A program made the translations under genes and the position numbers. From NCBI GenBank assembly GCA_964534905.1, contig CAZHPZ010000002.1, positions 14,196-78,195 of the forward strand: a stretch of DNA of 64,000 nucleotides, written 5' to 3'. Under the pieces are notes generated by a model, which made no database searches, was not told the DNA's origin, and saw only the letters and a list, made by a program, of their open reading frames with translations. Shown piece by piece: positions 33,865 to 42,367 of this stretch. Numbering within the stretch: position 1 is the first letter of the stretch; every line of letters starts with the position of its first letter. Origin of the DNA: RGIG4608 sp964534905. Lineage in GTDB: Bacteria > Bacillota > Clostridia > Oscillospirales > CAG-272.

Positions 33865-34699
33865 ATTGACAGCCGCAGGGCTTATCGCTTCGTTTCATTT
33901 GTTGAGGAGTAGGGCTGCTCCCTATTCCGAATTCCTGTGTCGGGAAAGCCATGCATTTGAAAATATCACACGGATTTTCTTCGGAATGCGACATACATTC
34001 CTTATCGGGGACACTGTATTCGGACGCTTGGATGAGATACTGTGCCGGACGCACTATACGAACTACCGAAAATACGCCTATGGAAATCACGAGATTTCTG
34101 TTGCCCGAATCGGTAAGTTCTCCGTTAACGGTTCTTACTACGCCCTCGGGGATATCCGAGCAGCAGCAACAGCAATGGCATACGTTTTCATATTTTCTCT
34201 CAACTATTTTTGCATTTAATATTATAGGGTCAACCACCTCTACCACGGCGGTAGGCATATTGCCCTCACTACACGAAGGCTCGACGGGCGTATCGCAAAA
34301 GCTGCCAACTCCGTTACTCTTAAAAACATTGAGATTACTCTCGCCGCCGAAAAGGATAACATTCTTGTCAACAACCGCAACTCCGTCAAACTCCTGCGAC
34401 CTGCCCTGTCCCATACAAGCCTCAAAGGTGACCTTGATGTAAAGTCTGATATTTACGCCGTAAAATCCCTTATTGAACGCTATGGGATCCACCGTGATAT
34501 TGCTCCACGCAATGCAGGAGCTCTTTACTCTTATATTTCCCGTTCTTTCTATGATTTCATTACCGAAGCAGGTCAAAAACACCTGCACGTTTTCATAGCA
34601 ATCCCTATCTCTGCACGAATCCAAAACTCGATTTGCCTCAATGCATACCGTTTCACGCGTGCCGCCCGTGCCCGAACAAGTAAATCTATTATCCGGCAT
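33863..34699 (-). CDS. Cys-rich protein of unknown function downstream of sigG
   Basis: 278 residues from ATG 34699 (GGAGG 8 bases upstream; the longer TTG start overlaps it). About 20 cysteines are spread over the chain, including CSGTGG, CRDRDC and an unusual CHCCCCCS cluster near residue 180. The sequence ends CGCQ. There is no signal peptide or membrane helix. Beta-rich hydrophobic stretches (VNIRLYIKVTFEAC, VVRIVRPAQYLIQ) suggest a folded core. I do not recognise a named family. The position directly after sigG and the cysteine content are compatible with a spore coat or metal-binding protein; that is inference only. Confidence 0.6.
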   Translation of the reverse strand: MPDNRFTCSGTGGTRETVCIEANRVLDSCRDRDCYENVQVFLTCFGNEIIERTGNIRVKSSCIAWSNITVDPIAFNKGFYGVNIRLYIKVTFEACMGQGRSQEFDGVAVVDKNVILFGGESNLNVFKSNGVGSFCDTPVEPSCSEGNMPTAVVEVVDPIILNAKIVERKYENVCHCCCCCSDIPEGVVRTVNGELTDSGNRNLVISIGVFSVVRIVRPAQYLIQASEYSVPDKECMSHSEENPCDIFKCMAFPTQEFGIGSSPTPQQMKRSDKPCGCQ

Positions 34700-34725
34700 A
34701 TCCTTACCCTCCAAAAAAATTATAA

Positions 34726-34758
34726 GGAAGAAAATTCTTTCTTCCCTATCATATTATG
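34726..34758 (-). promoter_or_regulatory. Hairpin with T-run, and sporulation-type -10, between sigG and the Cys-rich gene
   Basis: On the minus strand GGAAGAAA-gaat-TTTCTTCC (34745-34726) is followed by TTATAATTTTTTT, a terminator-like end for sigG. Just before it CATAATAT (34758-34751) resembles a SigE/SigK/SigG -10 element. A SigA -35 is not present at the right distance. Confidence 0.4.
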
Positions 34759-34782
34759 CAAAATACGATGATTTGACAACAC

Positions 34783-35556
34783 CTAAAACTGTTTTCTCAT
34801 TCTTTGAAGCGCACCCTTTTCAAGACGGGATACCTGCGCCTGCGATATTCCGATTTTTTGTGCTATCTCGGTTTGCGTTTTGTTTTTGAAAAATCGCATA
34901 TCTATTATCGAACGCTCCCTGTCGCTGAGCACTCTCATTGCCTCCGACAATGCTATTCTTTCAAGCCAAAGCTCATCTGCCGGCTCTGCGTCGCTCAATT
35001 GATCTATAACATATATGGAGTCACCGTTATCCGTATATACAGGCTCATAAAGGGATATCGGGGCGGCTATCGCCTCCATGGCACGGCTGACGTTTTTCTT
35101 GCTCTCACCGAGCTTTACCGCTATCTGATCTACGCTCGGCTCGTTCTCATTATCTCTCATCAGCTCCTCACGTGCGCTTAAAGCATGATATGCAAGATCA
35201 CGTGTGGATCGGCTTATTCTAATTGAATTGTTATCCCGAAGATACCGTCTTATCTCACCTATTATCATCGGAACCGCATATGTTGAAAACTTAACGTCCA
35301 AATCGGTATTAAAATTATCAACCGCTTTAATGAGTCCGACACACCCAACCTGAAAAAGGTCATCAAGGCACTCGGCTCTTCCCGTGAACCTTTGAATCAC
35401 GCTCAAAACAAGCCGTAAATTACCGTATATCAGCTCCTCGCGCGCATGCGCATCTCCGCACTTTGTTCTCGCCAACAATTCTTTCTTTTTTTCGTCGGAC
35501 AGCACCCTAAGCTCCGACGTATTGACTCCGCATATCTCAACCTTACCGTAATACAT
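34783..35556 (-). CDS. sigG: RNA polymerase sporulation sigma factor SigG
   Basis: Directs forespore-specific transcription after engulfment. 257 residues. The N-terminus KVEICGVNTSEL is the SigG signature (the anti-sigma-binding segment). Region 2 spans LIYGNLRLVLSVIQRF to DVKFSTYAVPMIIGEIRRYLRDN; region 3 follows; region 4 has the HTH KTQTEIAQKIGISQAQVSRLEKGAL. ATG 35556 has GGAGG 4 bases upstream, and the ten extra upstream codons are rejected. It is the clearest sign that the organism sporulates. spoIIGA and sigE are not adjacent here. Confidence 0.96.
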   Translation of the reverse strand: MYYGKVEICGVNTSELRVLSDEKKKELLARTKCGDAHAREELIYGNLRLVLSVIQRFTGRAECLDDLFQVGCVGLIKAVDNFNTDLDVKFSTYAVPMIIGEIRRYLRDNNSIRISRSTRDLAYHALSAREELMRDNENEPSVDQIAVKLGESKKNVSRAMEAIAAPISLYEPVYTDNGDSIYVIDQLSDAEPADELWLERIALSEAMRVLSDRERSIIDMRFFKNKTQTEIAQKIGISQAQVSRLEKGALQRMRKQF

Positions 35557-35666
35557 AACACCTCCAAAAAGCAGAAGCTTATGCAAAAAGTATTGCCTGA
35601 GCCCAAACAGTGTTATTCACGCAAATCCGAGTAAAATATTCCAATTTAAAGTTTCATTTACGTATA

Positions 35667-35699
35667 AAAAAGAGTACCGTTATTTACGGTACTCTTTTT
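35667..35699 (-). terminator. Terminator of the E2/CAT-fold gene
   Basis: AAAAAGAGTACCGT / ACGGTACTCTTTTT, a 14-bp stem with T-runs on both sides, 12 bases past the stop at 35712. The 155-bp gap to sigG otherwise holds the sigG leader. Confidence 0.85.
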
Positions 35700-35711
35700 A
35701 GCTATATGTAC

Positions 35712-36596
35712 TTATTCGATATCCTCAACTACGCTTTCCGGAGGATTTTCAAGCACGTGCGGATTTTCAAAAATCTTCTTCATCATTTTAAACGAGGATG
35801 CGTAATAATACCCGTCACAGATACGCTCGTCGGTAGTAACCTTCATTTCGATATATCTGTATTTTTGAACGCTTCCGTCATCGTCCATCTTAACTCCGTG
35901 CTGCTTAGCTCCGTAAGCAACAAATACGGGAAGATTTCCAAAGTCGTAAATATGGTGATAGATAGGTCTTATTCCAAGCGAGCCCATAGATGTAATTATC
36001 ATTGAGCCGTGGAACGGCGAAAGATCCGTAATGAACTTAGGCAATATGCCATAGTAATCAAGCTTTTTAATAAACCAGATGAAAAATCTCATAAGGAATC
36101 TCGGAATATAATTAAGAACCTTTGCAAACTTATCAACACTGTTTGCGGTGTCCTCTCCCTTATTCTCCTCTATAACCTTATTAAATTTCTCGTAAACGTC
36201 ATATACGGTATCGGTAGGCTCAAACTCAACCTTGATGCAAGCTTCCTCGGCATCAAGAGCCATCTTCTTTTTGATGGTCATAAGAACCTCGATATTGTTT
36301 CTCGCATATATTGTCTGTCCGCTGACGAATCTGTTGATTGCCGGTCTCTGCGAAACAACTCTTACATATGCGGCGATAATAACATGAAGAAGTGTGAAAT
36401 TCTTTCTTCCGTCTCTTATCTGCTCTCGGCAGAACTTCTCCGCCTCCGTGATATCAAGCTTTTCAGTAAAGAAGTTTTGCGAATCGCTTCTTCTGGGCAT
36501 GATAAACGGGGTAATCCTCAAAATAGGATCTATACTTCTGAGCTTTCTACCGTCTCTGCGGTCGCCGAGGCGACGCTTAATTTTCTTTTCAGACAT
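35712..36596 (-). CDS. E2/chloramphenicol-acetyltransferase-fold protein with altered active site
   Basis: 294 residues resembling the catalytic domain of 2-oxoacid dehydrogenase E2 without lipoyl or subunit-binding domains. FTLLHVIIAAYVRVVSQRP and GSMIITSMGSLG are family blocks. The catalytic HxxxDG reads DERICDG (256-262): the active-site His is Glu257. A hydrophobic helix lies near 163-178 (FLMRFFIWFIKKL). Classical acetyl transfer is therefore doubtful. ATG 36596 has GGAGA upstream; ten upstream codons are rejected. Single gene with a consensus promoter about 100 bases upstream. Confidence 0.78.
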   Translation of the reverse strand: MSEKKIKRRLGDRRDGRKLRSIDPILRITPFIMPRRSDSQNFFTEKLDITEAEKFCREQIRDGRKNFTLLHVIIAAYVRVVSQRPAINRFVSGQTIYARNNIEVLMTIKKKMALDAEEACIKVEFEPTDTVYDVYEKFNKVIEENKGEDTANSVDKFAKVLNYIPRFLMRFFIWFIKKLDYYGILPKFITDLSPFHGSMIITSMGSLGIRPIYHHIYDFGNLPVFVAYGAKQHGVKMDDDGSVQKYRYIEMKVTTDERICDGYYYASSFKMMKKIFENPHVLENPPESVVEDIE

Positions 36597-36703
36597 TTTA
36601 TTCTCCAATCTTTTGGGCTGATACACAGCCGAGGGTCCAAAATCAATATTCTGTTTTATGAATATTTATACTGCCACAGTCTTAGAACTTAACGGGTTTT
36701 TAG

Positions 36704-36732
36704 ATTATATCATACTTTTTCTGTTTTGTCAA
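36704..36732 (-). promoter_or_regulatory. Consensus SigA promoter of the E2/CAT-fold gene
   Basis: Minus strand TTGACA (36732-36727), a 17-bp spacer, TATAAT (36709-36704), both perfect. The leader is about 100 bases, with a small GGCTG/CAGCC hairpin near its end and no recognised riboswitch. Confidence 0.8.
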
Positions 36733-36813
36733 ATGTTTTTTATTGGAAGCGATTTTTTGACATAAATTCATATTTTCTGCATAAAATTTCAAATTTTATC
36801 GTAAAGATTAATT

Positions 36814-37599
36814 TTATTGCTTCTTCTTATTTCTCGACTCCTTTATTCTTTTTTTAAGATTGCTCTTAAACTCTTTACTTTCGGAATAACGCTTCAGATG
36901 TTCCGTAATATTATGAGGCGTCTTAAAGGGAGAAAGCAAATGCGTCTTGATCTTCTCACGTGAAAGCTCCTCCTTGATTTCAGCCTTGAGTCCGTCGTAG
37001 CTGATAACGGAATGTATTTCCTTTGCAAACTTCTTTACCTTATTAAGAAGCTGGATAGAATCCACAAGGTCAAGCACAAGTATACCGTAAAACATTCCCA
37101 TAAGGAATACCGCAATTATCAGCCAATGCAGATGTATAAACTTATTTACAAGCGAGTTTATAGGATCAAAAAGCAAAAAGTAAAAAAGTGCGCCCGCAAC
37201 CGTCCATATAAGTGAGAAAAGCGGACATATTATTCCCTTATAGTTTCCCCATCTCGTGGAATAATCCCAGAGTCTTACCTTCATTCCCTTTATAAATATC
37301 AGACCGCCTATAAGCTCGATGAGCGTCATAAGCACTCCTATTCCGAGGGCGATAACAATATCAAACAGAAGCTTTGACGGAAAATACTCCTCAAACATCT
37401 TCATAAAATGTACAAATGTAAAAAGGCATACAACACCCGTTCCGTATATAGGCAGGTACGGTCCTCGCAAGAATCCGGGGTTTATCCATTTCTTCATAGA
37501 AACAAATCTTCTGAAAAAAAGCTCAACCACCCATCCGACAACGGAAAAAAGCATAAACAAAAATGCAATAATTATAAAATAAAGCATATTTACAGACAT
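36814..37599 (-). CDS. Multi-pass membrane protein, PF06541 'putative ABC transporter permease' family
   Basis: 261 residues with six to seven hydrophobic helices and the family motif GWVVELFFRRF..KWINPGFLRGPYLPIYGTGV near the start, then WGNYKGIICPLFSLIWT. The C-terminal 50 residues are basic and cytoplasmic. Despite the name there is no ATPase partner here. It starts 5 bases after the ArsR-AraC regulator stop (GGAGG 8 bases upstream), so the two are cotranscribed, and a link to metal response is possible. Confidence 0.8.
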   Translation of the reverse strand: MSVNMLYFIIIAFLFMLFSVVGWVVELFFRRFVSMKKWINPGFLRGPYLPIYGTGVVCLFTFVHFMKMFEEYFPSKLLFDIVIALGIGVLMTLIELIGGLIFIKGMKVRLWDYSTRWGNYKGIICPLFSLIWTVAGALFYFLLFDPINSLVNKFIHLHWLIIAVFLMGMFYGILVLDLVDSIQLLNKVKKFAKEIHSVISYDGLKAEIKEELSREKIKTHLLSPFKTPHNITEHLKRYSESKEFKSNLKKRIKESRNKKKQ

Positions 37600-37604
37600 A
37601 TATT

Positions 37605-38363
37605 TTACCTCCCTATATTATTTGCGCTCGAGTTCATCTCACATAACTGCTCTGAATTATTCGAACGCTTTTTCCTGTATTCACTCGGAAGCACGCCATA
37701 TGCTTCCTTAAATGCAAGCGAAAATTTGCTTTGGCTCTCATATCCAACCTGTCCCGCAACATCGGATACGCTCATTTTACCGCCCTCCAAAAGCCTTGCG
37801 GCGAGCTCTATTCTATGCTGCCTTGTGTGTGCGGCAATGGAATCTCCGTACGTCTCCTTGAACACACGCTTGAGTGACGTCGGATTTATAAGAAAATGTC
37901 TTGAAAGTTCCTCGATAGTAATTCTCTCCGATATATGCTCCGAGAGATATTCATGAACCGACTCTGCAATATCTCTATCGGTAGCACCCGAAGATATCGC
38001 CTTTTGAGGACAGCTTATATCCATTATCTGCTCTATGCCGTCGTGGAGAAGTCCGCAAAGGTCACTGTTTGCCGCACTGTAATATACCTCCTTGCCATCA
38101 CGTCTGCTCACAAGCAAGCCCGAATCACACATTATACGCAAATGATGCGAGACCGCCGGGCTTGACATATCAAGCATAGCGGCAATATTTATAACACACT
38201 CCTCGTCGTGACTCAATATCCAAAATATACGCAATCTCGTTATATCGGACAGTTGCTTAAAAACATCGGCCACCGAATTGAATTTGGCAATATCCGATGC
38301 ACGCTTATGCATTCCCTCTGCATTTTTCTCTCCGTGCCAGTGCGGAAGCTCAAATCTTTCCAT
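37605..38363 (-). CDS. Fused ArsR-type and AraC-type transcriptional regulator
   Basis: 252 residues. Residues 25-100 form an ArsR/SmtB winged helix (LSDITRLRIFWILSHDEECVINIAAMLDMSSPAVSHHLRIM) with the ECV and HHLR positions where metal-sensing cysteines often sit. Residues 130-235 form a double-HTH AraC domain (ITIEELSRHFLINPTSLKRVFKETYG; MSVSDVAGQVGYESQSKFSLAFKEAYGVLPSEYR). It is divergent from the HMA protein and P-type ATPase, whose expression it likely controls. Two 17-bp direct repeats, 21 bp apart, lie in the shared intergenic region. RBS GGAGGATGT lies before the ATG. Confidence 0.88.
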   Translation of the reverse strand: MERFELPHWHGEKNAEGMHKRASDIAKFNSVADVFKQLSDITRLRIFWILSHDEECVINIAAMLDMSSPAVSHHLRIMCDSGLLVSRRDGKEVYYSAANSDLCGLLHDGIEQIMDISCPQKAISSGATDRDIAESVHEYLSEHISERITIEELSRHFLINPTSLKRVFKETYGDSIAAHTRQHRIELAARLLEGGKMSVSDVAGQVGYESQSKFSLAFKEAYGVLPSEYRKKRSNNSEQLCEMNSSANNIGR

Positions 38364-38383
38364 ACATCCTCCTCTGTATTCTG

Positions 38384-38421
38384 TTCCTTTCGGAAATCAA
38401 ATTATTCCTTTCGGAAATCAA
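38384..38421. repeat. Two direct repeats, 17 bp each, 21-bp period: likely operator
   Basis: TTCCTTTCGGAAATCAA occurs at 38384-38400 and 38405-38421, identical. Each contains the dyad TTCC-tttc-GGAA. The 21-bp period places both on the same face of the helix. The right copy exactly fills the spacer of the regulator's own promoter. Confidence 0.8.
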
Positions 38422-38427
38422 GTACAA
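38399..38427 (-). promoter_or_regulatory. Promoter of the ArsR-AraC regulator
   Basis: Minus strand TTGTAC (38427-38422), a 17-bp spacer made of one operator repeat, TAATTT (38404-38399). The elements are moderate matches. Confidence 0.5.
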
Positions 38428-38434
38428 AATATTC

Positions 38435-38462
38435 TTGACTTTTTCTCTGCATTCATTATACT
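38435..38462 (+). promoter_or_regulatory. Promoter of the HMA-ATPase operon
   Basis: TTGACT (38435-38440), a 16-bp spacer, TATACT (38457-38462), starting 13 bp after the right operator repeat. That is the upstream position expected for an activator. Confidence 0.7.
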
Positions 38463-38522
38463 ACAATTGCAACGATTAAACAAGTATTTAATTGAACTTT
38501 TTATGAACAAAGGAGAAATTTT

Positions 38523-38741
38523 ATGAAAAAGATTTATACTATTGAAGTGGACTGTGCAAATTGTGCTCTTCTGATGGAGGAGGCTACCAAAAAGACAGAC
38601 GGAGTTATCGGCGCTAATGTGAATTTTATGACTCAGAAAATGAGCGTTGAGTTTAAAGACGGTGCAGATATCAAATCGGTTATGAAGAATGTTCTCAAGG
38701 CTTGCAAAAAGGTAGAGCCGGACTGTGAGATAGAGCTTTAA
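38523..38741 (+). CDS. HMA-domain heavy-metal-binding protein
   Basis: 72 residues, a single ferredoxin-like HMA domain with metal motif DCANC (Cys11, Cys14) in the CxxC loop. It is probably a metallochaperone or detached N-terminal domain for the ATPase, which starts 9 bases downstream and lacks an HMA domain of its own. AAAGGAG precedes the ATG. The Asp before the first Cys of CxxC is common in Zn/Cd-type domains rather than copper ones. Confidence 0.9.
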   Translation: MKKIYTIEVDCANCALLMEEATKKTDGVIGANVNFMTQKMSVEFKDGADIKSVMKNVLKACKKVEPDCEIEL

Positions 38742-38750
38742 GGTGATATT

Positions 38751-40634
38751 ATGACTAAAAAGCAAAAAAAGATGCTTGTACGCATCATTATAAGTATTGT
38801 ACTTCTCGTATTGCTTCAGTTGATTCCCATTGACGGAATACTTAAGCTTGTTCTCTATCTCATCGTATACCTCATAATCGGATACGACATATTAAGAAAA
38901 GCGTTCAAGGGTATCCTCAACAGACGATTTATTGACGAAAGCTTTCTTATGACAGTTGCCACGATAGGTGCATTCGCTCTTGCCATATACACTCGCAGCG
39001 GAGACTACCTTGAGGGCATTGCCGTTATGCTGTTTTATCAGATTGGAGAATGGTTTCAAAGCTATGCAGTCGGCAAAAGCCGAAAAAGCATCAGCACTCT
39101 TATGGATATTCGCCCCGATTACGCAAATATAGAATGTGATGGAAAGCTCGTACAGGTTGACCCGGACGAAGTAGAGATAGGAAGTATAATCGTTGTTCAG
39201 CCGGGCGAAAAAATCGCGATAGACGGCATAGTGATCTCGGGCAGCGGCACCCTTGATACAAGTGCGCTAACCGGTGAAAGCCTTCCCCGTGACGTAAAGA
39301 AGGGAGACAGCGTTATCAGCGGTTGCATCAATATGAACGGCGTTTTAAAAATAAAAACAGTTAAGCAATTCGGTGAATCTACAGTTTCAAAAATTCTCGA
39401 TTTGGTTGAAAACGCAAGCTCCAACAAATCCCGATCTGAAAATTTCATATCACGTTTCGCTCGCATATACACCCCCGCAGTATGTATTTCCGCACTTGCG
39501 CTGACCATTATACCCCCGATATTCAGTCTTATATTCACGCAAAACGCCAACCTCGGAATATGGCTCTACCGTGCACTTACTTTTTTGGTAGTAAGCTGCC
39601 CATGCGCACTCGTTATCAGCATTCCTCTGAGCTTTTTTGCCGGTATCGGCGGAGCAAGCAGCAGCGGTATTCTCATCAAGGGCTCTAACTATCTTGAAGC
39701 ATTGGCTGACGCCAAATATGTTGTCTTCGACAAGACAGGAACACTGACCCGCGGTACATTTGAGGTGAGTGAAATCAACTGTCAACCCGCGGATAAGGAT
39801 AAAATCATAGAATATGCCGCACTTGCCGAATGTGCTTCATCCCACCCGATAAGCAAAAGTCTGCAAAAAGCATATGCCAAGGAAATAGACCGAACACGTG
39901 TTTCGGATATAAACGAAATAAGCGGTCACGGAATAAGTGCTTGCGTTGACGGAGTGAGCGTTGCTTGCGGTAATACAAGACTTATGGATATGTTGAAAAT
40001 CAGTTGCCCGAATCATACAGGCATAGGAACTGTTGTTCACGTAGCTATTGACGGCAAATATTTCGGTAACATCGTAATATCAGACGTTGTAAAGCCGACG
40101 TCCTCCAAGGCGATATCAATGCTTAAATCCGCAGGAATAAAAAAGACAGTTATGCTTACGGGAGATTCCAAATCCGTTGCAAGCAAGGTAGCAGAGACTC
40201 TCGGCATCGACGAAGTGAGAGCGGAGCTTCTTCCCTCCGACAAGGTGGAAAAGCTTGAGAGTTTAATTGCCGAAAAAGATGAAAAGGATAAGCTTATTTT
40301 CGTAGGCGACGGTATTAACGACGCACCCGTTCTTACACGTGCGGACATAGGAATAGCAATGGGCGCTATGGGGTCCGACGCCGCCATTGAAGCTGCAGAT
40401 GTAGTGCTTATGGACGACGATCCTATGCAGATAGTCAAGGCAATAAAAATATCGAAAAAATGCATTCGAATAGTAAGGCAGAATATCGTTTTCGCATTAC
40501 TTGTAAAATTCGCCTGTCTTGCCCTCAGTGCCGTGGGCATTGCGAATATGTGGCTTGCCATCTTCGCCGACGTCGGCGTAATGGTGCTTGCCGTATTGAA
40601 TGCCGTTCGTGCATTAAGAGTAAAAAATCTGTAA
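38751..40634 (+). CDS. Zn/Cd/Pb-type P1B ATPase (metal exporter)
   Basis: Pumps divalent soft metals out of the cell using ATP. 627 residues with TGES (174-177), the transmembrane metal site CPC (283-285), phosphorylated Asp327 in DKTGTLT, SHP in the nucleotide domain (ASSHPISKS), GDGINDAPVL and a conserved Asp in the last helices (FADVGVMVLAVLNAVR). The CPC plus C-terminal Asp pattern marks the Zn2+/Cd2+/Pb2+ subgroup (CadA/ZntA). There is no N-terminal HMA domain; the separate protein upstream supplies one. The divergent ArsR-AraC regulator probably controls it. Confidence 0.94.
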   Translation: MTKKQKKMLVRIIISIVLLVLLQLIPIDGILKLVLYLIVYLIIGYDILRKAFKGILNRRFIDESFLMTVATIGAFALAIYTRSGDYLEGIAVMLFYQIGEWFQSYAVGKSRKSISTLMDIRPDYANIECDGKLVQVDPDEVEIGSIIVVQPGEKIAIDGIVISGSGTLDTSALTGESLPRDVKKGDSVISGCINMNGVLKIKTVKQFGESTVSKILDLVENASSNKSRSENFISRFARIYTPAVCISALALTIIPPIFSLIFTQNANLGIWLYRALTFLVVSCPCALVISIPLSFFAGIGGASSSGILIKGSNYLEALADAKYVVFDKTGTLTRGTFEVSEINCQPADKDKIIEYAALAECASSHPISKSLQKAYAKEIDRTRVSDINEISGHGISACVDGVSVACGNTRLMDMLKISCPNHTGIGTVVHVAIDGKYFGNIVISDVVKPTSSKAISMLKSAGIKKTVMLTGDSKSVASKVAETLGIDEVRAELLPSDKVEKLESLIAEKDEKDKLIFVGDGINDAPVLTRADIGIAMGAMGSDAAIEAADVVLMDDDPMQIVKAIKISKKCIRIVRQNIVFALLVKFACLALSAVGIANMWLAIFADVGVMVLAVLNAVRALRVKNL

Positions 40635-40642
40635 TAAAACAA

Positions 40643-40686
40643 ATATAGCGAAGAGATTTCATCTGAAATTTCTTCGCTATATTTTT
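40643..40686. terminator. Bidirectional terminator between the P-type ATPase and pilB genes
   Basis: An 18-bp stem with one wobble pair (ATATAGCGAAGAGATTTC / GAAATTTCTTCGCTATAT) and T-rich flanks. Confidence 0.85.
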
Positions 40687-40687
40687 A

Positions 40688-42355
40688 TCATCTTCTTTTA
40701 ACTATATCAACGAGCTGATCATATTCTTCAAGGCTCGTCTGTCCCATAACAACACGTTCACGTGTATGGCTGAGGACGGTAGTCATATCTCTCTTGACTA
40801 TCTCTCCGACCTTTTCGCTTGTAAAATCATCGGACATAATGATATCCTTTATTTCATCAGTCAATACCATAATCTCAAATACGCCAACTCGTCCGAGATA
40901 TCCCGTATTATTGCAATACGGACAGCCGACAGCCTCGTATATTTCGACAGGCTCGCTAAGTTCAAGAATATCCATTTCCGCAGGATTTGTCATCTTCGCT
41001 CTCTTACATTTCGGGCAGAGCTTACGCACAAGTCTCTGAGAAATCGCACCGAGAAGCGAGTCGGCAACAAGATACTTGGGAATTCCCATATTTATAAGTC
41101 TTGTTATAACGCCTGCCGCATCGTTAGTATGTATGGAGGAAAGCACAAGGTGTCCTGTAATAGCGGCTCTTGTCGCTATTTGAGCAGTCTCCTCGTCGCG
41201 TATCTCACCTATCATTATAACGTTAGGGTCCTGACGCAAAAAGCTTCGAAGTGCCGCGGCAAATGTAAGATTTGCCTTTGGGTTTACCTGCACCTGATTT
41301 ATTCCGACTATCTCATTCTCTACGGGGTCCTCTACCGTCATAATATTGGTATCCTCTTTTGCAAGGTAACGCAGAAACGCATAAAGTGTAGTCGATTTAC
41401 CGCTTCCCGTAGGACCTGTAAGCAGGATAATACCGTGGGGACGCGTGATCATACTCATAATAAGCTCTCTTTGCTTGTCGGAAAATCCGAGTGACGATAT
41501 ATCGCTTGAGCTGAAATCGCGGCTGTATATACGTATTACTATCTTCTCACCGTGAATTGTGGGAATGGTCGAAACACGGAAATCATAGGGCGTTCCCTCA
41601 ATGTTAAGGCTTATCTTACCGTCCTGAGGTACTCTGCGCTCCGCTATATTAAGCTCGGACATTATCTTATATCTCGCCAAAATAGCGGGATATATCTGCG
41701 GCGAAAGCTCATCTATCTTTTGAAGCTTACCGTCTACACGAAAACGAACAAATACAGTCTTTGAAAAAGGCTCGATATGTATATCACTCGCACCTCGTGT
41801 AATCGCATCAATAAGAATAGAATCGCAAAGCTTGATAACGGGTGCGTCGATCGGTGCATCCGGGTCAACGTCGTCATTCACGGAGTCATTCTTGATATAC
41901 TCATTCATAACCTCGTCCTGCTGGATTTTGTTATTGCTGTAATCAAGAATTCTCTTCATTTGAGAGGGGGGGCTGATTATAAATTCAAGCTTTTTTGCTC
42001 CGTAGCCTATCAGCTCGTGAAGCTCCTCTATTCTGAAGGGATTTGAGCACAAAACGGTTAACACATCCCCCTTTTGCTCAAAGGGCACGCCCTGATATTC
42101 AAGCAATATATCACGTGGATACTGCTTAACAAAATCAAGACTTATCTCGGAAAGCTGACAAAATCTGTACTCAAGTCCGAGAAATCCGGCAAGTGCACGG
42201 TAAATTTTCTCCTCTTCCGCATATCCGTCGTTTATAATCTGTGTATACACGGGGATGCTCAAGGCATCTGCCTTAAATCCGCAGTTCTTTGCAACATCCT
42301 CGGGTAAAATCACTTCATCAATAAGATACTGTGTAAATAATCTGTTAAATATCAT
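40688..42355 (-). CDS. pilB: Type IV pilus/type II secretion assembly ATPase (PilB/GspE)
   Basis: Powers polymerisation of pilins at the membrane. 555 residues: an N-terminal MshEN/GspE domain (1-150), a linker and the ATPase core with Walker A LTGPTGSGKST, Asp box, Walker B (LRQDPNVIMIGEIRDEETAQ) and His box (GHLVLSSIHTNDAAG). Two CxxC pairs (CPKCKRAKM and CPYCNNTGY) form the GspE zinc module. ATG 42355 has AAGGAG 5 bases upstream. It is the last gene of the pilus operon, 12 bases after pilC. No PilT homolog is in the window. Confidence 0.93.
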   Translation of the reverse strand: MIFNRLFTQYLIDEVILPEDVAKNCGFKADALSIPVYTQIINDGYAEEEKIYRALAGFLGLEYRFCQLSEISLDFVKQYPRDILLEYQGVPFEQKGDVLTVLCSNPFRIEELHELIGYGAKKLEFIISPPSQMKRILDYSNNKIQQDEVMNEYIKNDSVNDDVDPDAPIDAPVIKLCDSILIDAITRGASDIHIEPFSKTVFVRFRVDGKLQKIDELSPQIYPAILARYKIMSELNIAERRVPQDGKISLNIEGTPYDFRVSTIPTIHGEKIVIRIYSRDFSSSDISSLGFSDKQRELIMSMITRPHGIILLTGPTGSGKSTTLYAFLRYLAKEDTNIMTVEDPVENEIVGINQVQVNPKANLTFAAALRSFLRQDPNVIMIGEIRDEETAQIATRAAITGHLVLSSIHTNDAAGVITRLINMGIPKYLVADSLLGAISQRLVRKLCPKCKRAKMTNPAEMDILELSEPVEIYEAVGCPYCNNTGYLGRVGVFEIMVLTDEIKDIIMSDDFTSEKVGEIVKRDMTTVLSHTRERVVMGQTSLEEYDQLVDIVKRR

Positions 42356-42367
42356 TCGGACTCCTTA

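Noticed and set aside
34783..35556. Reading the sigma factor as SigF or SigB
   Set aside because: The KVEICGVNTSEL N-terminus and overall sequence fit SigG.
40766..41494. A 242-codon frame antisense to pilB
   Set aside because: Shadow frame; pilB is unambiguous on the other strand.
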